Source: Isoetes taiwanensis (taxonomy: Eukaryota > Streptophyta > Lycopodiopsida > Isoetales > Isoetaceae). From it: 64,000 nucleotides of DNA. Positions 1-12,984 of this stretch are shown here, piece by piece. The translations under genes and the position numbers were made by a program. Location of the stretch: assembly GCA_021234155.1 (NCBI GenBank), contig JAJEKV010000315.1, positions 60,001 through 124,000 of the forward strand, given 5' to 3'. Each line of letters begins with the position of its first letter. The first letter of the stretch is position 1. The notes beneath the pieces are model-generated. The model did no database searches. It was not told the DNA's origin and saw only the letters and a list, made by a program, of their open reading frames with translations.

Positions 1-518
1 AAAGGCCATAAGTTTGCAAGGAGCGGGACCGCAAGAGCATGCACCAAGGCAGCAATATTTCCGGGATAAGGGGAAGGGCTGAGGAGGCTATAGCCCTGTG
101 GCTGCAAGCCCGCATAGCAAGACGCAGACAACTCAAATTATGGGAAGCAAGGCAACATAAGTGGTGGCAAAGGTGAAAGGAAAGCGTGTAAGCTTCAAGG
201 AGCAAGGGCGAGGTCTAACTATTCCCAAACGGTGAGGCAATTTCCCGTATCCATTCCAAGGAGAAGAAGCAGGAGTGCATAGAAAAGCAGCTATGTTTGA
301 ATGCTTCCGGCCGGGGCATAGGACCAACAATTGCCCCCTGATAATGAATGCGGCATTGGCAGAACTGGGATGGGAGACACCTTCGGACCTTGCGGCATTT
401 ATTTTACACTCCAGACTACATCCATGGTGAGTGTCACATTTTCGCGACTATTGATACAGGAAATGCAGAAAGTGGTATAAGGTGATCTCCACGGCCCAGG
501 AAAGCCCAAGAGAAATCC

Positions 519-650
519 TTTGTAGTATTGATAGACTCAGGGAGCAGTCACAACTTTGCATCCCCTAGGATGGTAAGCATGTTGAAGCTAAAGCCGCTAA
601 AGTCCAAGCCCAGGCCGATCGTGTTAGCCAATGGAGCAATTAGGCATCTG
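519..650 (+). pseudogene. Retroviral-type aspartic protease domain of the chromovirus
   Basis: Translation from 519 gives FVVLIDSGSSHNFASP, which contains the D-S-G active-site triad (Asp codon at 534) in the form usual for plant gypsy proteases (I-DSG-S/T-HNF). A downstream RPIVLANG stretch resembles the protease flap region. The frame closes soon afterwards. In an intact element this enzyme would cut the Gag-Pol polyprotein. Confidence 0.75.
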
Positions 651-1119
651 TGAGGGAAGAGAATAAACTTCAATGTAGACTTGCGGCGTTAATGTTGCAT
701 TGGGAGGCGAAGTCATGAATATAGGCAAGTATGACGATTATTGGAATGGAATATCTTGGACCAGCGAGGAGCAATCATCGATTGTGGGAAATGTAAGGTG
801 ACCTTAACAACTCCGTGAGGGCAAGGTCATCGAGATCACGTGTAAAAAGTAACCCCAATCATGCAATGCATGAGTAGTGAAAAATTGCTTAAGTGCATAA
901 GAAAGCAGCAAGTGGCCTATCTCCTTAAGCGGGCTCGAAGATCATGGGTAGGGAGAGAAATAAAGAGATCAAAGAATCTAGCAAGCTTCCCGAAAGCCAA
1001 TAGCGAGTTGATCGAGGAATTTCCCGACTTGTTTTCTGATGAGATTAAGCGACTTTAGCCCTATAGAGGAGTCGAAAGTGTGAAATAGCACTTGAACACA
1101 CGGGACGAAACCTACAAAG

Positions 1120-1600
1120 CAAGGCACCTTATAGGATGTCAACCGAGGAGTTGACCGAGTTAAAGAAGCAATTGCAAGAATTGCTAGACCTAGGATTCAT
1201 AAGACCTAGTGTCTCCCCGTTCGGAGCCCCCTATTCTCTTTGTGAAGAAGAAGGATGGGAGCCTTAGGATGTGCATTGATTACCGCCCGGTTAAATAAGC
1301 ACACCATCAAAAATAAGTATGCCTTGCCTAGGTCGAGATGACTTAATGGATCATTTAGGGGAGCAAAGATCTTCTCCAAAATAGATCTCGGATCAGGGTA
1401 TCACCCAGATTAGGATCAAAGAGGAAGACATCCATAAGGCAGCGTTCGGGACAAGATATGGGCACTATGAGTTCTGATTATGCCCTTTGGATTGTCTAAT
1501 GCACCAGCCACATTCATGAGGTTAATGAACGGCGTCTTGGCAATTTTTAGATTCCTTCATCATAGTCTTCTTGACGATATCTTGGTGTACAAAGAAGTCC
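1120..1600 (+). pseudogene. Chromovirus reverse transcriptase domain, frameshifted
   Basis: Ordered gypsy RT blocks can be read across frames: an EFPDLF leader (about 1016-1035), [30 protein letters not shown], a [17 protein letters not shown] block, [25 protein letters not shown], and the catalytic LDDILVY with Asp codons at 1573 and 1576. The stretch FIIVFL just before the DD pair is in another frame, so an indel sits in the catalytic motif. The domain copied the element's RNA into DNA; this copy cannot be functional. Confidence 0.88.
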
Positions 1601-1819
1601 TTGGGGGAGCACGCAAACATTTGAGGGAAGGTGCTTGAAAAGTTAAGAAGGCATCAACTCTTTGAAGTTATCGGGTGCCACCGCGAACGGAAAAAGTGGA
1701 GTACTTGGGGCACGTGATCACAATGAGAAGGCATTTCCTGTAGACTGAAAGATCGAAGCCGTGATCCGGGATCGGCTGGCCGCACCTAAGAACACGATGA
1801 AGTCGGGGGAGCTTCCCTA

Positions 1820-2365
1820 GGCCTAGCAGGCTATTATAGAAGATTTGTGAAGAATTTTGCCAAGGCAGCGCCATTAACGGATCTCACAAAAGGTGGGAAG
1901 ATAAAAAGATTGGGCATCTCATTGGCAAAACAAGGCCAAAAAGCATTTGAGACACTAAAGGAAGCTTTGACGACAGCGCCAGTTTTGGTCTTGCCCGATC
2001 CGACCAAAGATAAGCTCGCAGCAACAGATGCTAGCGGAGACGGCGTATTGCAGCAAATCCTCATGCGGGAAGAAAAGAGTAGTGGCCTATGATTCCAAGA
2101 AGTTGAGCGGCCGCCAAGCGTAATCCAACTTACGCGATCAAGAGCTCCGGCCATAGTAAGGGCTTTAAGAATTTGGAGGCATTATCTTTTGGGAAGAAAA
2201 CGAAGCTAGACTGAGATCATCAAAGCCTTCAATACATATTTGCTTGACTTAGCTCCTTAATTTGAGGCAAAGGAGATGGATGGAGTTCTTGGAAGAATAT
2301 GACTTTGAGATAAGTTATATAAGCGGGAAGCTCAACGTGGTTGCGGATGCCCTTTCAGGAAGCCA
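1820..2365 (+). pseudogene. Chromovirus RNase H region, frameshifted
   Basis: A GYYRRFVKNFAKAAPLTDLT connection segment leads into APVLVLPDPTK and TDASGDGV (start of RNase H, first catalytic Asp), then VAYDSKKLS. Near 2286-2357 comes [16 protein letters not shown] followed by VVADALS, the usual RNase H end of gypsy elements. Several frame changes separate the blocks. The [13 protein letters not shown] block recurs in the inverted relic near 32310, which ties the two copies to one family. Confidence 0.85.
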
Positions 2366-2604
2366 TTGGCAACAAGAATTCATTGTAACGCCATATCAAC
2401 ACTTTCGTAGTTTAGTTTGGCAAGAAGATTGAGGAAAAATTGCCACGGACCTCGACTTCAAAGGAAGTTTAAGAAAGCATTTCAAAGAGGCCGGGACCGA
2501 GCAAGGAAAGGGAGATGTTCAGCACTACAAGAAGGAGGGAAATTTGCTATATTATAAAAAAAAATAAATTGTGTGTGCCAAAATCTTTGAAGTTAGAAAG
2601 CTTA

Positions 2605-3266
2605 TCTTGAATGATACACACAATAGTCCCATAGCGGGGCATGCGGGGGTTCATGAAGACATACTTCAAGGTTAGAAGCGAGTTATTATTGGCCCGGCAT
2701 GAAGAAGGAAATAGCAAAATATATTAGAGTGCCGGATATGCGGCCGGACAAAGGCGGAACAGCTCGAATTCGGTGCCTTGGAACCATTGCCCGTACCCAA
2801 CGCTAAGTGGGAGGTAATAAGCATGGATTTCATTACAGGACTCCCAAGAACAGCAAGGGGCAAAGATGCCTTGATGGTGGTAGTAGATAAGTTGTCAAAG
2901 ATGGCACACTTTGTGCCGTGCAGGACAACCGATACGGCATTAGACACGGCTAACTTATTTGTTAAGGAGATTTTTAGGCTCCATGGCATGCCGAGGGAGA
3001 TAATCTCGGATAGAGACTCCAAGTTTATGAGCGCCTTTTGGCAGGACCTATTCACCACCATCCAGACAAAGCTTTCGATGAGCACGGCATATCATCCCCA
3101 AACAGATGGTCAGACGGAGAGGACAAACAGGATCATCGAAGATATGTTAAGAAGCTATGTATGGAACAAGCAATCCAAGTGGGATGATTTCATCCACTTA
3201 GTAGAATTTGCATACGCTGCCAAAGACCAAGGAGGAGTCATCGCAGATGAGCCCTTTTATGATTAA
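2605..3266 (+). pseudogene. Chromovirus integrase (HHCC zinc finger and DDE core)
   Basis: The N-terminal HHCC zinc-binding site is visible as a GHAGVHED segment (about 2635-2660) and ECRICG (about 2725). The catalytic core lies in an open frame of 162 codons (2778-3266): Asp17 in SMDFITGLP, Asp78 in SDRDSKF and Glu114 in DGQTERTN, spaced D-x60-D-x35-E, which is typical for the family. This core is undamaged, unlike the rest of pol. The enzyme would insert element cDNA into the chromosome. The frame shifts just past VIADEPFYD. Confidence 0.9.
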
Positions 3267-3830
3267 TTACTTGCATCGTTGTCTTACCCCGGGATACTTG
3301 GCACAACCCGTGTCCAAGGTGGAAGTCTCCAGCCAGATGCTTTTCGGGAAATGCAAGACTTGGTGGAGGAAGTGAGAGGATACCTCCTGCAGCAGAAGAA
3401 GCAGAAAAGCATCGGCCACGACAAGCATAGGACAAGAAGAGAATTTGAAGTGGGAGACAAAGTTTGGTTGAAGATCAAAGTCAAGGTGCCAAGCTCGCGA
3501 TCGGCAATTGCAAGAAGCTTGCTCCAAGATGGGCTGGACCCTTCAGGATAGAGAAGAGAGTAGGTACCCAATCCTACAAGTTGGACCTTGACACATCTTA
3601 AAATCCATAAAGTTTTTTCCACGTAAGTCCGCTAAAGAGGCACACCCCCAAACCCCAGGAAGTATTGGAGACAAATGAGTTTTTAGAAATGACGGACGAA
3701 AGCATATTGAAATCGTCCCTAAGTCCTTCTTAATAGATCTTATAAGAAGACGAGAAGGTCAAAATTTCTCCAATACCTTGTGAAGTGGAAGCACTTACCG
3801 TGGAAGACGCTTTACGCGGGTACCGGAATC
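3267..3830 (+). pseudogene. Integrase C-terminal region and chromodomain
   Basis: Around 3515-3595 the sequence reads KLAPRWAGPFRIEKRVG and SYKLDLD, the conserved integrase tail of Ty3/gypsy elements. About 160 bases later, near 3755-3815, another frame reads RRSKFLQYLVKWKHLPW, matching the chromodomain core (YLVKWKG..P). This domain guides integration to marked chromatin and defines chromoviruses. The TWE part that normally follows is unclear, and frames change at least twice. Confidence 0.75.
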
Positions 3831-4765
3831 AGATCTTAAGAAGCAAGACCGAAGTTTATGGAGCAATGCAAGGGTCGGGCTCGCCACCGGAAGTAGTCGA
3901 CATCGGCAACCAAGAAATCATTTCGTGCATGTCGATTTGGTTTTAGATTTAAGCATGTGTAGCTAAGGTTAATCTACGATGCGACCTATGCTAGGCATGG
4001 GGTGCATGCATTGTTTTCGATGATGAGACCACTAAGGTGTTCTCTAGGGCGGTGTAATGTCAATGTAGACATGACCGCGTTTCTAGGTTGGATGAGTGGG
4101 AAGTAGATTAGAAGTCTACCATTCCACGGAAGCAGACGACCTCGAGGAAAGGAGGTCATTCGGGTGCGCGCTAATAGGAAAAGCACCTCTAGTCAATGCC
4201 TATTTCGGGAGGGCCCTTCCGCCCCATATACCGGGAAGGACCCAAGTCCCACGCTTAGCAACTTCTGAATGTAGGCATGAGCCGCATATAGGCATGATAG
4301 GTATTTGTCTCCTCGGCCGGGATGGGAGAAACATAATCTTCCCTCTGGCGAGAGATATGCCTTGCATCCATGTAATTGTATTTAATGGGTGGTTCCCTTA
4401 CAACCAACCCTTATAATAATAATTAAATATGTACTAACGAAGCGTACATCCCGGGGCAATTAGAAGGGTGGCGCGGAGGATGGCGCTTCTGAGGACCCAC
4501 AACACATAATTTTGCCATGATGTGTTGTGAGGAGGCGAAACTCAAGTTTTAACTTAAAACCTTTAAACTATAATCGATGTTAATTTTGTCAATAATAGAT
4601 TATGAAGTAGAGGACGGAAGAGCCTCTCACCATAGTACAATTACAATAAACTACAAAGATTACATGAGGTGATTAATATAACATGAATATAAAAGTTGTT
4701 GTTATTGCGGGATATGGGTGCCCAAGGTGGGAGACGCAGCGTGATGCCGAGGGCGACATCAAGTC
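3831..4765 (+). other. Non-coding 3' internal region of the chromovirus
   Basis: This stretch lies between the chromodomain remnant and the polypurine tract. An open frame of 106 codons at 4096-4416 has no recognisable domain. Gypsy elements commonly have an untranslated spacer here, and that is the likeliest reading. Confidence 0.5.
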
Positions 4766-4778
4766 AAGGTGGGGAGAT
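4766..4778 (+). promoter_or_regulatory. Polypurine tract next to the 3' LTR
   Basis: The purine-rich run AAGGTGGGGAGA ends directly before the TTGTGG that opens the LTR. In LTR elements this tract primes plus-strand DNA synthesis. Position and composition both fit. Confidence 0.75.
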
Positions 4779-6363
4779 TGTGGCGTTCAAAGATAATATC
4801 GCCCCAATAATCGATATTATTATCTTGCCCGTCTCACGCACATGTCACGATTGACATGTACTTGAGAGCCGGGATAACGTTGCACCTAGGAGCTAAAGGT
4901 TGCACCTAGGGGCAACTTTGGATGTTGGGTATGTAATTAAACATACACAACAAAAGGTCCCTTGTTCATCCATTTCCAAATGGCTTAAAGCCATTTGTCC
5001 ATATGGATACCCTAACCTAGATAGGGTCTATATAAGGGCTAAAACCCTAGACCCTAGCTCTCCTTTTTTTCATTTTGCCAATTAGGGTTCTCTAGAGCTT
5101 CCTTTCCTTTTTCGCATTTAGGGTCCCCTTGGGCCCATTCAAGGTAGGACTCGAATCGCATTGCCAGAACTCAAAAGCCGGATTTTACAACAAAGGTTGT
5201 TGAGTAGCACCGTCTTCGCCAAGATCAGGAGTATGGGCCTTCCGGGAGGATGGGAGCGAACCAAGGAGCGGGTATCTAGTTGTTCTCATTGTGCAAAACC
5301 GTCTTTGGGCGTGGCAATATCTTGGATTCGAAGATGTTAGATCATCTCCGGAAGCCTTGTAGAACCCTAGATCCGAGACTCTAACTTGAATGAACCTAAC
5401 ATTGGATGTTAAGTAGATAGATTGATGTGATTCTCTATTTCGTTACGTGATATTGTATGTACTCCACTCGTGATCTCCTTGTTTTGGGAAGGGGGTAGAG
5501 ACCTAAAGGTGTGTAGTAGATGCTCCTAGCATAGCACCTTAGTTCCCACATAAATGCGCCCGGAGTGCATAGGAGCCCACATTTTGTGGGTGAAGGGGCA
5601 AGGCCGGTTGATAAGGAGGAACTTGTCTCATCGTGGATCCCCCTCTGGTAGTAAAGCCTATCTGGTCTCTGCGGGCTAGGCTTAATGGCTTGTCGCTGCG
5701 TGTGGGCAAGGCATGAGCTCGACACTCGGGGTGGTGAATATGACCTTCCGGTGAGTTTAAGTCGAATAAGGGCAAGGGCCCTCTAGTCAGCCGATGAGCA
5801 TGGATGCCTCCGGAGGATAGGAAACTCTCTTCCCTGCCTCATCGGGGCTGGGGGAGATGCAACCCAGTAGTAGCCCCTTTGGCTATTCACCCCAAGCAGC
5901 TACGGTCCGGTCCCAACACCTTTCGACCTACTACGCAGAAAGTGTGCACGGAGGCGGATGGAGTGGACTACCCAAAGCCATGTTCTATGCCAGCCAAATC
6001 CATTGCCATGAATTCTGTCTGCGATGAACTCTGGAGACCTAGCCGTCAGTCATCCCCCTTGAGTCCGAGTCCTGGGTAGGATCTCCCCTTTGTATTGTTG
6101 CTATGAAGGTATTGTTATCTCTGTGATGTTGCTATCTCTATGGTGATTGTATATTGTTAGTTGTGCTTACGTTTGTTTCTTCACGCTTCCGCAGATAGGT
6201 CGACCCGATGGAAGACGGGTGAATGACACATCCACTCTTCCCTTGCTGGCTCTGCCCCGTGGGAGTAGAGTCGGGTGGATGGCCCCTGTCAGGCAGCTGC
6301 CAGGGGGAATGCTCCTCCTTCGAATACAATGCGGGCATCGTATAAGGAGTAGGGGACGTCACA
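4779..6363 (+). repeat. 3' LTR of the chromovirus, about 1.59 kb
   Basis: It starts TGTGG behind the polypurine tract and ends with a CACA at 6360-6363, the usual TG...CA ends. It has a TATA box near position 250 of the LTR. The last 560 bases match, in reverse orientation, the diverged sequence at 21290-21905, and both copies stop at the same place, which supports the 3' boundary. Open frames inside (5435-6410) have no recognisable product. The right boundary could be off by a few bases. Confidence 0.75.
5029..5035 (+). promoter_or_regulatory. TATA box inside the LTR
   Basis: TATATAA followed by GGGCT lies about 250 bases into the LTR, a normal place for the U3 promoter of a plant gypsy LTR. 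Transcription would start some 30 bases downstream. Confidence 0.55.
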
Positions 6364-8726
6364 GACACAAGCAAAGAAACAGCAAAATAATATTAGAGAG
6401 ATGCTTGTGAATGTATAGCGTTACCGACATGCATGCACAAAACTGATCTTAACAGACCCTACTTAGATGCAAAAACCCTTTAAAAACCAGATTTCCACCA
6501 CGGATCTCAGAGAATGGAGGCCGAAATGGAGAAAGGGGAAGCTTGGCCTGCAAAAAAAGAACAACTGTAGCTGCTTTAGGAAACAGATGGACTTTAAAAT
6601 CAAATGCATCAACAATGGTTTATGCTGCTCGTCTAACTACTTCCTAATCCGTTCATGACTAAACTCTGTGCTAGATTTTTATGTGGCAGGGACGAAAAAA
6701 CTTCAAAACATTACCTCCAAAACACCAAATCCTAAAACGTTTCGGATTCAAAGCCCTAAAACATACTCTTATGCCTTAGCAGCTCCAAGAAATTCATCCC
6801 GGACCATGGAAAATGCATACATCTGGGCGCCAAAACGTATGAGCGACCGCAGGTATACGTACTATTTTTTTTCGAAAAAACCCCTTCTCCGTCCACGCAC
6901 ATGTATTCTACGGAATACATGTGTGAACCCCCCGAGAATCGGCCTATGAAACCCAATAAGAGAGGGCAGCAAGATTATTACTATCTGGATTAAAAAACCC
7001 CCACACTGAAAGGTTTTTGAGGGAAAACACGTGACAGTAATAAAGTGCTATTAAACTGTAAATATACATATTGTGTAACATATTAACAAGTCAAATGAGT
7101 GGCCGGGGACACAGCTGATCTCGCACATCCATTACCTTCCTCGATAAACTCAATGTCACATGTAGCATTTGGGATGGGCCTAACTAACTCAAAGATAGCA
7201 TGCCCGAACTTGATCGTATATCGGACATCTTTGGAGAGTATGGCATTCATCTTCAACGGCTCATTTGCCAACATCGACAAAGCATGTCCTGTCGTGGCTC
7301 CCCAATCCATCTGCCTACAAATGCATTAATAGGCTATAATTTATTACGATGTCTAACTTCTATTTTGTCATCCTATTGTTTAAATTCGGTTTTTCCGGGT
7401 CCCGAAAACTTTTTGGATTTTTTGCTCAGGTTGGTTTGCCTAAGGTTTGGGGTTTTTTTGTCGCCGCCAAACTTTCCCGATCAACCAAAAATCAAAAAAC
7501 AAAAATTAGGGGTTCGATGGAGTATGGTTTTGGATGTTTCTATTTTTGGATTCGATCGAGAGGGATCGAAATTCTGACAGGTTGTACCTGCATGCAAATT
7601 CAGCATCTAGGAGCTTTTGAATGGCCAAAGAATGAAGTATACGATTCTCTATTTGTCTGAAAATTCTGGCCAATTTCCGGCTTCTTCGTGCGCATACTAT
7701 TGCTCCATGGAGGACTTTTGCCGCTTTTTTCGGCACCCACTTTGCTCATTGCACTGGGTTACTGTGCCGACGAAGCTCCATATCAGCGAACCTAGGCAAA
7801 AGCGAGGTAGGCTCCTATAACCAGAGCTTCTTTATTCTGGGGCTTCTGTTAACTGTTATTCGGCTCAGCTAATGTCTTTGTCTGTTCTAATCCTTCTTGA
7901 GAGTATGTGTTTTCATTTCCATTCTTGCAGGTTCAGTTTACACTCCACCATGGTGCCAATCTTCTGGCCTACGGTTCTAATCCATCAAAAAGCAGGCTTT
8001 GTTTATAGAAGTGGGTTTCTAATATATCTGGCATTCCATCTGTTTGAGCCTTTGACTAGCCCTCTGATTATATATATTATGGTGTTGCTTTGGCTTGCAA
8101 ATAATTTTTGTTGTGCATAAATCATCACCTCTAGCATAATAAATTGTATTTGCAGGGCCCATTTTCCTGCACCTCCTATTGACCTGCAGCTGAAAGACAA
8201 TAAATGCATATGGATGAGTAAGGTTTCAGGCCAGACAACCCATGTGCATGAAAGGTGATTTAGATCTTACAGTTTTACATTGTTCTCAGGTAAGAAGACT
8301 CCACATATAGCTAGACTCCACATATAGCTTCTGTCACATCTATACATTGCCAGTTTTATGATTTTTTTTACCAATATAGTTATGGCTATATCATTCTCGA
8401 ATGAAAGGAATATTCAATTATAGAAAGATGAATTCATTTACAACCATCAGTTTTATCTAGATTTGCAAGTATAAAAGCAGCAAATGCAATGATATCATTT
8501 CTAGGCTATTTATGTACATATTATTCATCTTTTTTACTTCTATGCAGATGTTAAGATAGTAGTTCAGCAAATGTGGATACTGTCTGGAAAAAATGATATG
8601 CATATATTTTTTGAAAATGATATGCAAATACCATTTGAAGTTGTTATGCACATAACATTTGGGTATATCTTTAGAAAGCACGTACACAAAGTGTTAATCT
8701 AATTGCCACAGATTATTAGTAATTTA
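6364..8726. other. No recognisable gene
   Basis: Short open frames occur on both strands (for example 7099-7329 + and 7083-7310 -), but none shows a domain I recognise. AG-ended pyrimidine tracts near 7930 and 8155 look like splice acceptors. A short stretch after 7930 can be read as HHGANLLAYGSN, WD-repeat-like, but it is too short to call. A decayed multi-exon gene is possible. Confidence 0.3.
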
Positions 8727-9250
8727 ATTGTTAGAGCCTGAATTCTCAATTTGATGGAAGCAGTTCATTGTGACGTAGTGCTATGCAGGTTGGATGTTCT
8801 CATACACAGCTCATTACTATTTGGAATTTGCTCTGTGCTGCTGGTAAGATATATCTTTTTGGTACATTTATTGCAGTTGCTTTACATGGTTCACTTCTAT
8901 TTAGAGATTTGCCCCGGCCTACTTCTAAGATATGTCTTCTTGGTATATTTGTTGCAGTTGTTTTGCAATTCATTGTGGATAATGGGTTTTGCAATTACGT
9001 TGTAGATAATAGAACACACAGGCTAAACACATGCTAGAGATTCTTATTGATTTTTTGCAATTACGTTGTAGATAATGGAACACACAGGCTAAACACATGC
9101 TAGAGATTCTTATTGATTTAATTGCTAGAGCCTGAGTTTTGAATCTAATGGTCACAGTTGATTACGATGCAGTGCTTTGTTGTTTGGATCTTCTCATATT
9201 TAATTCTCTCCTATTTGAAAATTTTTCATCCTACTGGTAACATATATCTT
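8727..9250 (+). repeat. Diverged 395-bp tandem duplication containing a 66-bp duplication
   Basis: Sequence from TTGTTAGAGCCTGAATT (8727) is repeated in diverged form from about 9120 (ATTGCTAGAGCCTGAGTT), a period near 395 bases. Inside it, 8987-9052 and 9053-9118 are nearly identical 66-base direct repeats. A TATATCTT..TTGGTACATTT..TTGCAG motif, which looks like a splice acceptor, occurs three times (about 8850, 8930, 9245). Confidence 0.75.
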
Positions 9251-12200
9251 CTTGGTACATTTGTTGCAGTTGTTTTGCAATTGTTTGTAACAATACCAAA
9301 CACAAATGTCAATCAATTCGTATTAGAGCGAGGTTTTGGCCTTTATAATTGGAGCTGTGGGTGATAGAGGTAAGGAAAATTTTATGTGGCCTGGACTAAA
9401 TATTACATCATAAGCTGATGCATAAATGCAAAGCAGAGATTTATCCATTCCTGAGATATCTCTCAAAGTAGTTGAAGAATTCTATTCCCTGGCCATGAGA
9501 TTATTCAGCCTCTGTCTGTTATTCATTTTCTGTTGCCTCCTATGATGTTTACACAAAAAGTAGAGATTAACAAGGTAATGTTGGCGGCCTGTATTTTAGT
9601 TCACATTCTTGCTTTCTTCTAAAACATTATGATCATTGGAGGAATTCAGTTCTAACATGGTTTCTATATATTGCAGATGCTGCAATTGACATGCAACAAA
9701 TCTCAAGAGTTCCTACCTTGCTTTATGCATTTCAAGCTCCACCTTTTCCATTGTCGGTAAGTTTTATAATAACTTGCAGACTTCTATGATGATTCCATCA
9801 TTTGAGGCATTGTCTATAATTGGCAATTAGAATATATGATTGCTTTTCTTATTGCCATGGTGCTTTTTTCAGGAAGGAACTCAATAAAATGAAGTCTTCA
9901 TTATGAAATTGATCAACCTTGAATTGATGGGTCATAAGCAGCAGATTTGGGATTAAATGCAAGCTTCATTTTTCCTCAAGACACAACTAAAACACAAAAG
10001 GTTATGATCTTGATGAACAACTGCATTCCATTTAACCTGCACCTGGTTCAACTTTACTATTTGGTACCTGGTAAGATATTTTTTCGCTCCTATGCTCTAT
10101 TATAAAATTAGCTTAGCATAGTTGCCTTATATCATGTAATTGCTATCAGGTCTTCAAATATTGTGGTTGCACATTCGGAGATGATTCCAGAAAACAATAT
10201 TAAGCATGGTAAGCATAATCGATTTACTTAAATTTTTCTTTCCATTATGTTCAGATGAAAAAAGTAGAGGGGTTCTGTGTGATGTAGACGGTACTGGAGT
10301 ATAAATCAGGTAATGCATGTTTTAACCTGATTTTGGGGTATAGTGCATAGTGGGACATGATTTGGGGTATGGTGCATAGTGGGACATGATTTTAAATGCC
10401 TCAAACTAAGTTTGTCTCTTCCTGAGACATTTGGGATGCTCTAACTCCACAAGTAGTTGTAGCTTGGATTTGTTTAGATGTACTATACTTTTCTTAGCTT
10501 TTATAATTTTGGATTTCAGTTTATGCCAGCTTTGTTTAAATATGGTAGCACCGGCTCTTCTCATAATAGTTGCGTAAGTATGGATTTGGCTTCTTTCTGG
10601 TTTTCCTGAGCAAGTTATTGGTATCACAGAAGCTGTATCTAAATTTTGATCGTAATTATTATGTAATATTAAGGCCTTTTCATGTTTCCTGAGTCATTGG
10701 TCTGGGGATGACATGCTATGTGCTATGAAAGATGCATCATCTGACATGTATAATAAAACTTGAGTTGATTGTGTAATGGCCATTTTTATAATAAGGTAGA
10801 CTATGTGATGCATGAAATTGTTAATGATAATGACTTGCAATGGGGCTATATCATCATGCAGACATTGTGAATGGCGTTATTGAGGTTGGAGAGGTAGCTG
10901 CCAAAGCCCCTGCTGCAGAACCTCCTTCTGGGAAAGAGATGAAGGGGCTTTGAGGTATTTAAAAGATATAAAATTTGTGGACTTAGATGAACTGAAAGGT
11001 TTCAGGCTTGAATTTTGCTTTCATCCAAATCCTTACTTTAAAAATGAAGTGGTGATTATATCCACGTCTACTTTGATTAGTTTTCAATTTGGTTAGTAAT
11101 TACTACCTTTGCACCGTTGAATCTTCAAACAAGATGAATGGTGGCAAAATGATATTACTTTGTAATTCCATTTGTGGTTTTAAGGTTCCTTTGGACTAAG
11201 GCATTGTGCTTTGCAGCTGACAAAGACTTACCAAATGGTGGATGAGTATGACATTTTGGAACATGCAACTGGACCTAACTAAAAAGTGTTACGATAATGG
11301 ATACAATTTGAGGACACTAATGAGACATTCAATCTACAACTGGATATAAGCCTATACATTTAATTTGGCATACAATATCCCATAACTCATCTCACCAATT
11401 GTATACAATAGTTAATCCTCCTTCCCTCACCCCAATAGTTAATCCTCTTAGCCCCCCTTCGATCATCGTTTCACAACTAACAGAGAAACATGTAAGCAAT
11501 TTTGGGCTGCGTTTAAAAAAACATTTTGTTGATGGTAAATAGTTCTTTTTTCTTATCTGCCTTTGTTTTGTTGTGCCCTCATGCTCCTCAACAAACCCCA
11601 TGTCAAAAATATAATCTCTAAATAGTTCTTTTTACTCATCTGCATTTGTTTTATTGTGCCCTCATGCTTCTCAACAAATCCTATATCAAAAATATAATCT
11701 TTTTCTATCTATTGGCATGTGTAGTCTTTTTTTTTTTTTTTTTACTTTATTTCCCATAAGGCCCATTTTGACTAATGCACCAAAGGTCTCTAAGTGTGTG
11801 CATTCGATGCCCAACTTATGGCGAATATTAAAGGTTTACATGAAACATTCAGGTGCTATTGTTCATCAAGGTTTGCATGGAAAATTCAAATTTTATTTGT
11901 CCACCTGGGCGGTATACTTTTAGAGGACTAAATATTTGATTTGACTTCTTGCCTCTGCATCAAACAGAGTGGTAGAGATAGCATTGATGTGCATTTGGGT
12001 AGATGCTATGACAATGCCAATTTTCTAGATGTTTGCTAACCAATTTGTAGTTTTCTCTTCAATGTTATATAGAAAAGATCATAACGTGTTGTATTACGAT
12101 AATGTGTTCTCTTCTTGATACATCATGCATGTCATGTATGCGAGGATCCAATGTGCTTGACATGGCGGGACAATGTATGACATAAACAATACAATCCTAG

Positions 12201-12984
12201 GCATTACCACCATCTACAAGTCCATGCCTCCCACCCTCCAGCTAAATTCCTATTGACATCTCACAAATCAATTCAAACTTAAATTTCTTTAAATTCATGG
12301 AGCTAGCAACCTTTCCTCATTTTCCAAACAAAGCTTAAATCGGTAATGTGAGATCTTGATGAGCATCACATTATGTCTTATATATGTGGATTTATTGTAC
12401 AAGATTGAGACTAACATTTTTTTTTTCTGAGTCAAGGATGTAACTGTGACTAGCACTTTACCTAGATTGGATTTTATATGCTTACACTGCAATTTAAAAG
12501 CATAACATTATGTAAATATGCAACATTCTATAACCCCCTTCCACATAATATACGAGACAAACTATTCTCATCAGACACCTCGGTTTCTTAATACAAGCAA
12601 AGAGTTAATTATGAGGGTTCAAAATTGCCATATCATTCCACTTCGTAATTTGTAAGACTACCATAACAACTCCACATCCTCATGTCTATTTTTTAATGAA
12701 CGTGCATCATATAGGGCATGCCATTATGCTATTGGAGATGTATAACTAATTATTCCTGGGAAAATGTGTATTATAGGGCATCACATTGTGCTATTTGAGA
12801 CGTATAACTAATTATTCGTAGAAAAATGTGTATCAAAACAGACACCAATTGTACATGTTCGTTCTCTAAAGTCCATCCTAATGATAAAATCATTTCGGTA
12901 GAAGCATCATATAAACTAAACCAACATACAGTAAAATTTCCCAATTCAACAATCGAGATCAAATCCATAATACTCTACCCAATT
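9251..12984. other. No recognisable gene; three short tandem duplications
   Basis: Exon-like pieces follow AG acceptors at about 9677 (reads DAAIDMQQISRVPTLLYAFQ) and about 10860 (reads [20 protein letters not shown], ending in a stop near 10953), but I recognise no product. Local tandem duplications: 10331-10360/10361-10390 (30-bp unit), 11537-11618/11621-11703 (about 84-bp unit) and 12708-12770/12771-12833 (about 63-bp unit). The rest is AT-rich sequence without a visible signal. Confidence 0.4.

Larger units (their letters stand above)
1..6363 (+). mobile_element. Ty3/gypsy chromovirus LTR retrotransposon, 3' part, decayed
   Basis: The order protease, reverse transcriptase, RNase H, integrase, chromodomain, polypurine tract, LTR is that of a Ty3/gypsy element. 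The chromodomain behind the integrase places it among chromoviruses, which integrate into chromatin through histone-mark reading. All domains are on the + strand but in changing frames, with many single-base indels and stops, so the copy is dead. The 5' LTR and most of gag lie outside the window. Positions 1-510 would be the gag/protease junction; I see no clear zinc knuckle there. Relics of the same family lie inverted at 21290-21905 (LTR) and at 25425-25809 plus 32291-32490 (pol). Family assignment is secure; exact boundaries are not. Confidence 0.9.

Noticed and set aside
4096-6410. Several frames of 60-106 codons in the chromovirus 3' spacer and LTR
   Set aside because: They overlap on both strands, lack domains, and lie in LTR sequence.
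7083-7329. Opposed frames of about 75 codons, both free of stops
   Set aside because: No recognisable domain on either strand and no convincing exon partner; could not choose a strand.
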